A stretch of DNA of 64,000 bases, taken from Ditibartonella apis (GTDB lineage: Bacteria > Pseudomonadota > Alphaproteobacteria > Rhizobiales > Rhizobiaceae). The notes under the pieces were generated by a model. It was not told the DNA's origin and ran no database searches. It saw nothing but the letters and a program-made list of their open reading frames with translations. Each line of letters begins with the position of its first letter. Position 1 is the first letter of the stretch. The position numbers and the translations under genes were made by a program. Positions 29,460 through 38,521 of this stretch are shown piece by piece. The stretch covers positions 1-64,000 of the forward strand of contig NZ_LXYU01000003.1 in NCBI RefSeq assembly GCF_001952075.1. The letters are read 5' to 3'.

Positions 29460-30410
29460 ATGAACTTGAATGAGGCCTTTAAAGTTGTCATCGAAAATTA
29501 CGAAAAAGCAAGGAGTGAGTTGTTTTCTAAAGCAAATCCTATGTATCAAACAATAATAAAAGAAATTCCAGGAAAAATCGTTGATTTGCTAGGAGCCAAA
29601 TGGAGCGGATTAAAGGTAAAAGGTGGGGTAGGAACCGGGAATTGGGCGCAAGTACCATGGTGTTGCTTGCTCAATTTTAGAGTTACAACAACACCAAAAA
29701 GAGGTATTTATGTAGTATACTTATTTAACAGTAAATATAATAAGATTTATCTAAGTCTGAATCAGGGGACGGATTCGTTAAACGAAGAATATGGTGAAAA
29801 GGAATATATCAATATTCTCAAACTTAGAGCTTCACTTTACAAAAGTAAGTTAAGTAAATATAAAAAACAGCTTCCTCTCGATAATATCGTTAATTTTAGA
29901 GGTAGAAAAGCCGACGGTTACTCAGCCGGTCATATCATTGGTATTGAATATGATGCCATGAATTTGCCTTCAGATGGTAAGTTGGTGGCCGATTTAAATG
30001 AGGTTTTAAACGCATATAGTTCATTGTCTGACTATGAAATTAAGCCACTTGATCAAGATGAAGCGGAATTGATAGCTTCAAAGTATAAAACGATTGAAGA
30101 GAGAAAAATATATTGTTTGCACAGGAGCATTGAACGCAATTCATCTGCAAAAAAAGTAAAAAAGATTCATGGACTAAGATGTGAATGCTGCGGTTTAAAT
30201 TTTGAAGAACGATATGGAGAGATTGGTAAGGGATTTATTGAAGTTCATCATTTAATACCTTTGTCATCATTAAAACTAGGAGAATGCAGAGAATACGATT
30301 CGCACAAAGATTTTGCGGTTCTTTGTTCTAATTGTCATAGGATGATCCATAGGCAGAGCGACCCCTCTGACATAGATGCGTTGAGGAAACGGCTTAAGGT
30401 TACTGTTTAA
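29460..30410 (+). CDS. McrB N-terminal-domain/HNH endonuclease, putative modification-dependent restriction enzyme
   Basis: A 316-residue protein with two parts. Residues ~15-200 match the MrcB_N (DUF3578) fold: GTGNWAQVPWCCLL, GIYVVYLFNSKYNKIYLSLN and a later HIIGIEYDAMNLPSDG. This domain is known from McrB-type proteins, where it reads modified bases. Residues ~235-305 are an HNH nuclease with zinc ligands CECC and CSNC and the core EVHHLIPL. The fusion is that of stand-alone type IV-like enzymes that cut modified DNA. It stands alone, with AT-rich codon use unlike the type I genes, which suggests horizontal transfer. It begins the defence region. The recognised modification cannot be read from the sequence. 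Confidence 0.82.
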   Translation: MNLNEAFKVVIENYEKARSELFSKANPMYQTIIKEIPGKIVDLLGAKWSGLKVKGGVGTGNWAQVPWCCLLNFRVTTTPKRGIYVVYLFNSKYNKIYLSLNQGTDSLNEEYGEKEYINILKLRASLYKSKLSKYKKQLPLDNIVNFRGRKADGYSAGHIIGIEYDAMNLPSDGKLVADLNEVLNAYSSLSDYEIKPLDQDEAELIASKYKTIEERKIYCLHRSIERNSSAKKVKKIHGLRCECCGLNFEERYGEIGKGFIEVHHLIPLSSLKLGECREYDSHKDFAVLCSNCHRMIHRQSDPSDIDALRKRLKVTV

Positions 30411-30792
30411 CAAGATTGTCGAAAGTCGCATTTATTTCCGTGAACATTCTGCATTCTGCGGCCGCCAATATTTTCCTCTCATATGATTTTTTGTTTCATT
30501 CGGTAATATTCCTGCCGGTTAGATGATACGCGTATTGTGGTTTTTAATTCGTATATCAGTTTTCAGAATTGAAATGCATAAATGGATGTCTCCTTCTCAC
30601 TCCATTCAATTTCAATTTGTTAAATTGGATACTATCTGCCGGTATGATATAAAGTGATGGTAGCTTGAAGTATTCGGAAAGCGTGGCGCCTGAAATAGCC
30701 TTCCGGTTCATTTATGCCGGTTTTCAACGATCAAAAGCTTTACAACATCAAAAATACGGGGTCTGATAAGGTTGCAATTTCTCGAAACAACA
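30411..30792. other. Intergenic stretch with an imperfect inverted repeat
   Basis: No gene is recognised. AATTGAAAT (30567-30575) pairs with ATTTCAATT (30609-30617), and inside it ATGGA pairs with TCCAT, which gives an imperfect ~51-bp inverted repeat. No nuclease or helicase remnant of the type ISP gene that follows can be read here. Confidence 0.4.
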
Positions 30793-33549
30793 ATGCCGGT
30801 TGCAAAGCATATAAGTGCTCGCCAGTGGCAGGAATGGGCACGTGATATTGCGCGGCTTTTTCAATGCTCTATCAGGCAACTTACAAAAAATCTTGGAAAT
30901 GCAGAAAATACAACTCTTCATGCTGTTTTTGATGAATTTTCTGCCGCACTCGAAAATGACGTGAATGGTCCGCTTGATGATAACGACATTATCGAAATGC
31001 TGGCACAATATCTCGTAACAAAACCGGTTTTCGATATTTTGTTTGAAAGTTCCAGTTTAATCGACAGTGATCCTTTGTCCAAAGCGCTTGACAAAGCGTT
31101 CAATGCTTTCAAAGAAGTTGCCGAGGCTCATAACACGAAAAAGCTTGACCAGTTTTATCAAGTGTTGGCACAGCGCGCTTCGGAATTGGATGGGAAAACC
31201 GAGGCACGCCAGAAATTTATTGCCGGGCTTTATGACCGGTTTTTTAGTAAAGCATTTCCGAAGATGACCGACCGTTTGGGAATTGTCTATACGCCAGTCG
31301 AAGTGGTGGATTTCATCCTTCATAGCGTCGATGACATTTTACGAACGGAGTTTAATTGCTCGTTTGGAAGTCACGGCGTGCAAATCCTTGACCCTTTCAC
31401 TGGAACCGGCATTTTTATTGCCCGTCTGATCGAATGCGGGTTGATCAAAGAAGAAGATTTAGAACGCGTTTATAAAAACGAGCTTCGCGCCAATGAGGTC
31501 GTTTTACTTGCTTATTTTATCGCCAAGCTCAATATCGAAACAGCCTATCAAGTGAAAAACGGCACGCCCTATCGGGCTTTTTCCGGTGTCCATTTTTGCG
31601 ATACATTCGTGACCGGTGAAAAAGACAAATCACGATTGGTGGACTCTGCCAACAGCCACGATCGCCAACAGAGCCCTAAGCAGCTGAATTTTGAGAACGC
31701 GCGTGATCTGCCGGATGTCCGGATTATTATCGGCAATCCGCCTTATTCAACGGGGCAGGAGAGCGCCAATGATGATGCGGCCAATCAGAAATATCCGGAA
31801 ATTGACCGGAGGATTGCCGAAACCTATCTTGCTTCGACATTGACAAAAGGTGGCAAGCGTTCTTCTTATGATAGCTACATCCGTGCTATTCGTTGGGCTT
31901 CCGATCATATCGGCAATTGTGGCATTATCGGCTTTGTAACCAATGCCGGCTTTATTCAATCCGCCTCAGCCGATGGCATGCGCAAATGTCTTGCCGACGA
32001 ATTTTCCAATATCTACATTTTTCATTTGCGCGGCAATGCGCGCACATCCGGCACATTGCGACAAAAAGAGGGAGGCAACATATTCGGCGTTGGCTCACGC
32101 GCACCTGTTGCCATTTCGCTTCTTGTCAAAAATCCTTTAGCCAAACAATCAGGGCAGATTTTTTTCTACGATATTGGCGATTATCTCGACATTACTCAAA
32201 AGCTTGAAAAAATCAAAAAGCTCAAAAGCATTGCCGGTCTAAAAGATAAATGGAAAAAAATTGTTCCCGACAGTTATCACGATTGGCTTAATCAACGCGA
32301 CGGGTGTTTCAGGAATTTTCCTGCAATGGGCAACAAAAAGAATAAACAGCGCCTTACCATTTTCAAACTCTATTCGAGCGGCATTGTTTCTGGGCGGGAT
32401 GCCTGGGTCTATAACGCTTCGAAAACGAAGCTCTTGCAAAATGTCCAGCGGATGACAGAGTTTTATAATCAGGAAATTGACCGATATTCCCGCTACAGGC
32501 AGCGTTTCCCTAACAAAGCTGTCAATGTGAGAGATTTCGTCAAAAAAGACGTAAAAAAATTCAGTTGGGGCGGTGGTAACTGGCAGGCCAGTTTTAAAAA
32601 ACAGATCAAAGAAACATTTTCGGAAGATTTGACCGAAATATCCAATGTCCGGCCGTTTACAAAATCATGGCATTATAGAGCAACACGGTTCAATCACAGC
32701 TCCTATTCAATGAAAGAAATATTTCCGACGGAGGCTTCGGAAAACCTTGCTATTTGTGTGTCCGGAAATGGCAAGCGCGGCGGTTTTTCAGTCATCATGT
32801 CAAACAGGATTACAGATTTCCAGTTCGAAGATAATGGCCAATGTTTCCCGCTTTATTTTTATGAAAAAAGCGATGCGGGTGACAAGGGAAAGGACTGCGC
32901 CAAACAGAGCGGCTTCAAGCGTTCTCATGCCATCACCGACGAGGCGTTAAAATATTATCAGAACGCCTATTCAGATAATCACATCAGTAAAGAAGATCTG
33001 TTTTATTACATTTACGGGATTTTGCATTCACCGGACTATCGAGCCCGTTTTTCCGACAATCTCGTTAAAGAATTGCCCCATATTCCGGCTGTCAAAAGAT
33101 TTGAAGACTTCAAGGCTTTTACAAACGCCGGTCGCGCATTGGGGCATTTGCATGTGAACTATGAAAGCGTTGAAAAATATCCGGTCAAACTGGTAACAAA
33201 AAAGAAGAAACTTGGCGCGGCCGATTTTTATGTAACCAAAATGCGCTATGGCGGGAGGGGCAAAAACAAAGACCGCTCGGTCATCCACTACAATGACAAA
33301 ATTACTATTACCGGAATTCCTCTTGCCGCTTATGACTACATCGTCAACAATAAAACGGCGATTGACTGGGTGATGGAAAGGCAAAGTATACGCATTGATA
33401 AAACTAGTGGAATTATCAATGACGCTAATGATTTTGCACGCGAGACAATGCATAATCCTGCCTATCCGCTGAACCTCTTGCAAAGAGTGATAAGTGTTTC
33501 TGTTAAAACGGTCAAAATTATCCGAAACTTGTCAAAACTGGATATTTAG
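30793..33549 (+). CDS. Truncated type ISP restriction-modification protein: methylase and target-recognition part only
   Basis: About 918 residues that align end to end with the C-terminal half of the full type ISP enzyme further right in this window. Homology starts around RQWQEWARDIA (full enzyme RQWEEFTDEIA). It has methylase motif I ILDPFTGTGIF (~residue 197) and motif IV NPPYS (~314), typical of N6-adenine methylases, then the target-recognition region and the shared tail ending KLDI. The Mrr-like nuclease and helicase parts are absent. ATG 30793 is at the edge of homology; TTG 30772 is possible. Both methylase motifs are intact, so it may act as an orphan methylase that protects DNA. 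Alternatively it is the stable remnant of an older island. The downstream flank also matches the flank of the full copy. Confidence 0.8.
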   Translation: MPVAKHISARQWQEWARDIARLFQCSIRQLTKNLGNAENTTLHAVFDEFSAALENDVNGPLDDNDIIEMLAQYLVTKPVFDILFESSSLIDSDPLSKALDKAFNAFKEVAEAHNTKKLDQFYQVLAQRASELDGKTEARQKFIAGLYDRFFSKAFPKMTDRLGIVYTPVEVVDFILHSVDDILRTEFNCSFGSHGVQILDPFTGTGIFIARLIECGLIKEEDLERVYKNELRANEVVLLAYFIAKLNIETAYQVKNGTPYRAFSGVHFCDTFVTGEKDKSRLVDSANSHDRQQSPKQLNFENARDLPDVRIIIGNPPYSTGQESANDDAANQKYPEIDRRIAETYLASTLTKGGKRSSYDSYIRAIRWASDHIGNCGIIGFVTNAGFIQSASADGMRKCLADEFSNIYIFHLRGNARTSGTLRQKEGGNIFGVGSRAPVAISLLVKNPLAKQSGQIFFYDIGDYLDITQKLEKIKKLKSIAGLKDKWKKIVPDSYHDWLNQRDGCFRNFPAMGNKKNKQRLTIFKLYSSGIVSGRDAWVYNASKTKLLQNVQRMTEFYNQEIDRYSRYRQRFPNKAVNVRDFVKKDVKKFSWGGGNWQASFKKQIKETFSEDLTEISNVRPFTKSWHYRATRFNHSSYSMKEIFPTEASENLAICVSGNGKRGGFSVIMSNRITDFQFEDNGQCFPLYFYEKSDAGDKGKDCAKQSGFKRSHAITDEALKYYQNAYSDNHISKEDLFYYIYGILHSPDYRARFSDNLVKELPHIPAVKRFEDFKAFTNAGRALGHLHVNYESVEKYPVKLVTKKKKLGAADFYVTKMRYGGRGKNKDRSVIHYNDKITITGIPLAAYDYIVNNKTAIDWVMERQSIRIDKTSGIINDANDFARETMHNPAYPLNLLQRVISVSVKTVKIIRNLSKLDI

Positions 33550-34009
33550 CACCATCGCTAGCGTCCGCCGAAAGGTGGGCGGCAAGCTGGACAAAAAGAA
33601 AATATACTTTCTTAAATTATTGTAATTGCTTTATTTATTATGAATGAAATAATACCCATAAGAAGCAGGTTTTGCTGATATTTTTCACTCCTTTCTAACT
33701 GTTATTATGATACAAAATATCTTGCAATATTTTCCCTGTGGTACAATAGGGAATTGGTGAATTGTCCAAGGTAAATGATCACTTGTTTTCCTTAGCTATA
33801 AAAGCGCTGCCCTTTTAGGGACGAAGTCTAGCGTAATCAATTTCAGAATAACGAAAATCGACGATTGATTTATCACAAAAGAAAATCATAATTACAAAAT
33901 TAAAACAGAAATTTCGTTTTCTTGTTTTAAAATGAAAATATTCTTAAATTATTTGAAGATAGACAATTATAAGAATCTATAAAATGCGTTGTTTTCGTCA
34001 GGAGAGCAA
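33550..34009. other. Degraded island right end between truncated ISP gene and AbpA-like gene
   Basis: The first ~110 bp align with the sequence between the full ISP gene and tRNA-Leu: the GCCGAAAGGTGGGC block at 33566-33580, CTTTCTTAA and a T-rich stretch. TAATACCCATAAGA (33650-33663) sits where the att core TGGTGCCCAGAAGA should be and matches it at 10 of 14 positions, with three of the four differences being G to A. The rest is AT-rich leader for the next gene. Confidence 0.55.
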
Positions 34010-35629
34010 TTGAGTATCGACGATTTAAAAAGTATTTCTGCATCATCAGATGCTGGTGGTATTGCGGCTCGTAATGGGTTTCGATTTCAGGATCATGTTG
34101 CAGCCCGTTTAACGATCGAGATGTTAGACGATCCCAACATATTACAAGTGGAGTGTGAGACTGCAGATGATATTGTTTTACGTCGTAAAGAAAATGGAAA
34201 GGCAGTTATCGAATACATTCAAGTCAAAACAACTGAAAAAGATTCAAAATGGACAAAAAGTGAGCTTACTAGACGTGTTAAAGGAAAAATAGGTAATTCA
34301 ATTTGTGAAAAATCGCTTCTGTGCGATAAACATGGCGAAATTGCTTGGTTTCGTTTTGTATCTACGCGGGCAATAGCAAAACAACTAAAACCGTTTCAAA
34401 AAAATCGTTCTAAGCGGACAAATTGTTCGGATCTGGAAAAACTGGCTAATAGCTTTTTAAGAGAGTTATCAACAGTACAGTCGGATTCGGGGCGCACCGT
34501 GTATGACTGGGCTCAAAACATGCTCTGGGAGGTTGACGGGAATGAGGAAACATTGAGTGAACGTAACACTTCAACGCTCCTTAAACTTTCAAATAAGCGT
34601 GGCATTTATCCAGATTACAAAGTCATCAAAGGTGTCTATAGCTTACTTACTGATAAAGTTAGATCGATGGGTGATAAGCCATCAGTGGATAATGACCAAA
34701 AGGTTTGGAAACGAGAAGATTGTTTGAAGTGGTGGGAATCCCAACTTGATAAAATGCAAAAAACTGGGACTGGGGCAATCAAAGTTTATCAGATACGCAA
34801 TCTTCCAAAGTTCTTCTCAGAAATATGCTCGATTAATGAAGAGGATATCAAGCGGGCCTTGTACGCATATGATGTTGAGTTTGACGGTGACATTTGGCGA
34901 AAGAGTGAACTCATTGTTCATTTGTTAAAATGGCTCCCTGAAATTGCGCTTGAGCCGAAAACCCTAGCAAATTTCAATTATCTCGAAGCGAAGAAAATAA
35001 TCAGCGACGCATTGAAACAGTTGGATCGCCGCAGTTTTACTGACATGCAACAGCTCATAGCTTCACTTATGTTAAATGCCATACTTCGATATCATTTCAA
35101 AGCAGAGCCAATTGCATGTCGTATTTTTTTCTTAGTTAAAGGAAAGATGCGGGCGAGTAGTGCCCATATTGTTCACTTGCCTACAGGGGAAGAGATTTGG
35201 TTAGGCCGTTCGCGATTGGTTACAGCGTCTACGCATGAAGCTGTAGTTAATGAAGTTATTTCAGAAATGCGAACTTCTTTGACAAATGATGTTTTGAATG
35301 AGGAACGAGATATCATCATACAGCTACGTGAACCGCAACATTTAAGAGATGACAAACTCGGCTCAATATTGAGCGAGACAGGAAAAACATCAGAATTTTT
35401 AAAAATCCTGCATTTTCCTATTTTGGTAGCTTATGATAGCACCATACTTGGCTCCGGTTTTACTGTCGACTATCTAGCAAAGTTAAAAGAAGAGGTTGAA
35501 AAGGAATATTCCAGGATTAAAGCCTTATTAGTTGACGATTTAACAACTGTAAAAATTTCAATATTTCTTATTCCGGTGCTTTGTGCCGATACGCTTGCTA
35601 AAGATTTTGAGAAAGAGCTGAGGAAGTGA
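34010..35629 (+). CDS. AbpA-like DUF4297 nuclease-domain protein
   Basis: About 539 residues. The N-terminal DUF4297-type nuclease domain is marked by GFRFQDHVAARL (~residues 23-34), acidic ECETADD (~48-54) and IEYIQVKTTE with Q71-V-K73, which together suit a PD-(D/E)xK-like active site. The remaining ~400 residues are helical and not assigned. TTG 34010 is chosen because AGGAG lies 5 nt upstream; a longer TTG 33989 has no such site. It ends 2 bp before a Ski2-like helicase gene. This nuclease-helicase pairing and both protein lengths fit E. coli AbpA/AbpB (YfjL/YfjK), a prophage-borne anti-phage pair. DUF4297 also occurs in other defence systems such as Cap4 of CBASS. Function in this host is inferred. 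Confidence 0.75.
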   Translation: MSIDDLKSISASSDAGGIAARNGFRFQDHVAARLTIEMLDDPNILQVECETADDIVLRRKENGKAVIEYIQVKTTEKDSKWTKSELTRRVKGKIGNSICEKSLLCDKHGEIAWFRFVSTRAIAKQLKPFQKNRSKRTNCSDLEKLANSFLRELSTVQSDSGRTVYDWAQNMLWEVDGNEETLSERNTSTLLKLSNKRGIYPDYKVIKGVYSLLTDKVRSMGDKPSVDNDQKVWKREDCLKWWESQLDKMQKTGTGAIKVYQIRNLPKFFSEICSINEEDIKRALYAYDVEFDGDIWRKSELIVHLLKWLPEIALEPKTLANFNYLEAKKIISDALKQLDRRSFTDMQQLIASLMLNAILRYHFKAEPIACRIFFLVKGKMRASSAHIVHLPTGEEIWLGRSRLVTASTHEAVVNEVISEMRTSLTNDVLNEERDIIIQLREPQHLRDDKLGSILSETGKTSEFLKILHFPILVAYDSTILGSGFTVDYLAKLKEEVEKEYSRIKALLVDDLTTVKISIFLIPVLCADTLAKDFEKELRK

Positions 35630-35631
35630 CG

Positions 35632-37815
35632 ATGGAACTTGATGATATTCGAGCGTGCATCGCTAATCCGGATAAACTGATGGAAGCTCGTTTTCCTATC
35701 TTCCAGGAGGTTACTCGTCTTGCAAACAGGGAGCAAACAAGTGCTATCGCCCGAGAGCTAGTTATTCGGTTATTGCCGCACAAGGAACTTCTAACTGATG
35801 GATATGATGATCTACTTGAGGCATTGGTGCGGGAAGTTGGCCTATTTCCTTATGCCAACCAGCTGAAAAATACTGGAATTGAAGAGCAAATGCTCTTTGA
35901 AGCTCATAGAGTGCATGGTATCGGGGAGGAAAAGTTCTTTCATAGCCTCCAGCTAGCGGTTTTTCATGAAATAATGAATAAAAGAAATGTCGTTTTGAGC
36001 GCACCTACCAGTGTTGGAAAAAGCCTTATTATCGATGCCGTCCTTGCTACTCGGATGCACAAAAAAGTGGTTATTATTGTCCCAACGATTGCACTTATCG
36101 ATGAAACGAGACGACGTATAACAGAAACGTTGGGTGGAACTCACGATATTATTACACATCCGAGCCAGACTGGTCTTGGTGATGGTCGGCCTACTGTCTA
36201 CATTCTTACTCAAGAGAGAGCGCTAGGCCGTACTGACCTTGACGATACCGATTTTTTTGTGATTGATGAATTTTATAAATTGGATATTCGTAATGAACAC
36301 GATGAAAGAGCGATTGATTTAAATATTTGTTTTCATCGATTAGCAGAAACAGGTGCTCAATTTTATCTTATTGGCCCGAACATTACGAGTGTTAACGGGC
36401 TTGCATCAAAATACAAACATGTATTTATACCGTCTGATTTTTCTACAGTAGCCTTGGATATTGAATATTTTGACTTAAAACGGATTGGCGAAGAGCGGAA
36501 CCTAAAATTGGTTGAGTTGTGTGAAACTCTCAAGAGCCCCACACTCGTGTATTGTCAGTCACCCCGTAGTGCTCGTGATGCAGCGAGAACGATATATAAC
36601 ACTTCAAAGCTTCCTATCAGTGAGGCTACGAAGCATGCCGTTGATTGGCTGACGCAGTACTATCCCATGGAATGGGAAGTTATACAAGCTCTGAAGTATG
36701 GAATAGGCATTCATCATGGTAACGTTCCAAGAGCGATCCAGCAATACATGGTAAGAGCTTTCGAGGAAGGTCTAATAAGAACACTTGTTTGTACATCAAC
36801 GATCATTGAGGGAGTAAATACGGTTGCCGAAAACGTCATAATCTTTGATCGTCGAATGAATAACAGAACTATAGATGATTTTACATTTAAAAATATTGCT
36901 GGAAGAGCAGGTCGAATGAACCGCTATTTCATAGGGAAGGTATTTGTTTTAGAAGAAGCTGTAGTGGAGGGGGAGCATATTGTTAAGTTGCCTATAGGAA
37001 ATCAGAATGAAACAACCCCGTTGTCACTAATTCTTGATCTACCTAAAGAGAGTTTAACCTCCCAATCACAAGAACGGATATCAAAGGTTTTTGAATTGTC
37101 AGAACTCAGTGAAGAGACAATTCGTCAAAATAGATATGTTCCGATAGATGATCAAAATAAATTATTTAAGGCGGTTTCAACGTATTATGATACCAATCCA
37201 GAACATATACAGTGGAAGGGTATGCCAAGTTCAGAGCAATTACTTGCCGCGTGTAATTTCATTTACGATTATATTGATCATGGAAATTCATTGCGCAAAC
37301 ATCAGATATTTGCAGGGAATCAACTTCAGGCTGTACTTACAAAGCTTATGGCTGCGCAATCTTTTAAAGACTTTATTAATCAGTGTGTCGAAGACCGTAG
37401 AGAAGATGATACGATCAGTGAAGCCGTGGAAGGAGCTTTGTCATTTCTTCGAAACTATGTGGGATATAAGTTCGGCCGTCAACTAATGGCTTTGAGCAGA
37501 ATTCAAGCGGATGTGCTTTTGCATCATAAGAAAGTTGACCCGGGTGATTACTCTTTGTTTGCAGCTCATGCCGATTCTCTGTTTATGCCAGCAGGAATCT
37601 TTGCCTTGGATGAGTATGGTGTTCCGTTTGAAATTGCTCGAAAGATCATGAAAAATGACAATTCAATTGAGACTGTTGATCAAGGCCTTAAGTTCTTGGC
37701 TAATGTAAACCTTGAGCAAAAAAATCTCGATCCTTTTGAAAGAGAAATATTAGAGAATGCTCAAAAGTCCCTACCTTTGCGTGCCTTCTATAGAGCTAAT
37801 GTTGAGGAAAACTAA
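35632..37815 (+). CDS. AbpB-like DEAD/DEAH-box helicase of a two-gene defence pair
   Basis: About 727 residues, a superfamily 2 helicase of the Ski2-like group. It shows Walker A APTSVGKS (~residue 124), motif II VIDEF (~210), TSTIIEGVN (motif V region) and IAGRAGR (motif VI, ~421), then a C-terminal helical region. ATG 35632 has AGGA 7 nt upstream; GTG 35626 would overlap the AbpA-like stop but has almost no spacing. Length and partner match AbpB (YfjK) of E. coli, which with AbpA blocks several phages. Hachiman HamB is a related helicase, but its partner HamA is a shorter DUF1837 protein, unlike the neighbour here. Confidence 0.78.
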   Translation: MELDDIRACIANPDKLMEARFPIFQEVTRLANREQTSAIARELVIRLLPHKELLTDGYDDLLEALVREVGLFPYANQLKNTGIEEQMLFEAHRVHGIGEEKFFHSLQLAVFHEIMNKRNVVLSAPTSVGKSLIIDAVLATRMHKKVVIIVPTIALIDETRRRITETLGGTHDIITHPSQTGLGDGRPTVYILTQERALGRTDLDDTDFFVIDEFYKLDIRNEHDERAIDLNICFHRLAETGAQFYLIGPNITSVNGLASKYKHVFIPSDFSTVALDIEYFDLKRIGEERNLKLVELCETLKSPTLVYCQSPRSARDAARTIYNTSKLPISEATKHAVDWLTQYYPMEWEVIQALKYGIGIHHGNVPRAIQQYMVRAFEEGLIRTLVCTSTIIEGVNTVAENVIIFDRRMNNRTIDDFTFKNIAGRAGRMNRYFIGKVFVLEEAVVEGEHIVKLPIGNQNETTPLSLILDLPKESLTSQSQERISKVFELSELSEETIRQNRYVPIDDQNKLFKAVSTYYDTNPEHIQWKGMPSSEQLLAACNFIYDYIDHGNSLRKHQIFAGNQLQAVLTKLMAAQSFKDFINQCVEDRREDDTISEAVEGALSFLRNYVGYKFGRQLMALSRIQADVLLHHKKVDPGDYSLFAAHADSLFMPAGIFALDEYGVPFEIARKIMKNDNSIETVDQGLKFLANVNLEQKNLDPFEREILENAQKSLPLRAFYRANVEEN

Positions 37816-38326
37816 AAGGCATAGTAATTCAAATTCGAGAATTTTTGTGTAATATAGAAAAGAAGATCAAAGTAAATTCCAGTGTGGAGTGCTTGCCCGT
37901 TTGTCTTCAAATGCTTTTCGCGCGAAGACCAGCTAATATTTTGCAACAAAGCTCAGCCGTAGCCACAAAATATGTATCCTGCTACTAAACCTTATCTGCA
38001 GCAGCGTGTAACCCTTTACCAGTCTTCATCAACAGTCAAAACAGGTTCTGTTTTCTTTTTTGCCTGTCGGTTTGGCTCTTAAAACAAGCAATCAATCTTC
38101 ATTTACTGATATTATATTTCAAGGATAACAGGTCTGAAGTGAGCTCCTAATTGCAGTTTTACGAGCTTGCATTGAAACTGTATTCCGGTGAACCTCTAAC
38201 TGCTGGTTTACAGTTCAGCCTAGTATCCATATTTGGCGGAGCCTTTAAATTCCGGCTGATTTCCGTATGCTTGAACGAAAGCAAGTTGCAAAACCATTCG
38301 GAAACAACGAGTTATGTTTTTGGGAA
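37816..38326. other. Intergenic stretch left of the integrative element
   Basis: About 510 bp with no credible gene. A weak inverted pair GTCTTC/GAAGAC lies near 37902-37928. No promoter stands out. This is the boundary between the AbpAB-like pair and the left att site of the element. Confidence 0.4.
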
Positions 38327-38342
38327 TGGTGCCCAGAAGAGG
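38327..38342 (+). repeat. Left attachment site (attL core)
   Basis: TGGTGCCCAGAAGAGG is identical to the last 16 bases (reverse strand) of tRNA-Leu at the other end of the element. The flanking bases differ on both sides, so the identity stops at the core. Confidence 0.85.
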
Positions 38343-38471
38343 CAACCCATTGATATTTCAGGATAAATCAATGATTATCTGTTTATATCAAACAAATTGA
38401 TATTGCTTTATGTTCTTGTTTCGTTCACTATCACGATTTATCATTGAATTTCATCCTAGCGCACGCCGAAA

Positions 38472-38517
38472 GGGGGACTGTAGGGTGGACTGAAAAAACA
38501 TCTTTAAAGGTGGACTG
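38472..38517 (+). repeat. Putative integrase arm-type sites, left end
   Basis: Three 9-bp direct repeats lie just before the integrase start: GGGGGACTG (38472), GGTGGACTG (38484) and GGTGGACTG (38509). The first two are 12 bp apart, the same spacing as the pair at the right end. They sit in a 44-bp block (38452-38495) that is repeated at 48906-48950. A role as integrase arm sites, and possibly self-control of int, is inferred. Confidence 0.6.
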
Positions 38518-38521
38518 GGAC

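Noticed and set aside
34010-37815. Two-gene pair as Hachiman (HamA/HamB)
   Set aside because: HamA is a shorter DUF1837 protein. The first protein here is about 540 residues with a DUF4297-type start, as in AbpA.
38151-38366. 71-codon open frame running across attL
   Set aside because: It crosses the att core, has no ribosome site and would be broken on excision. There is no recognisable domain.
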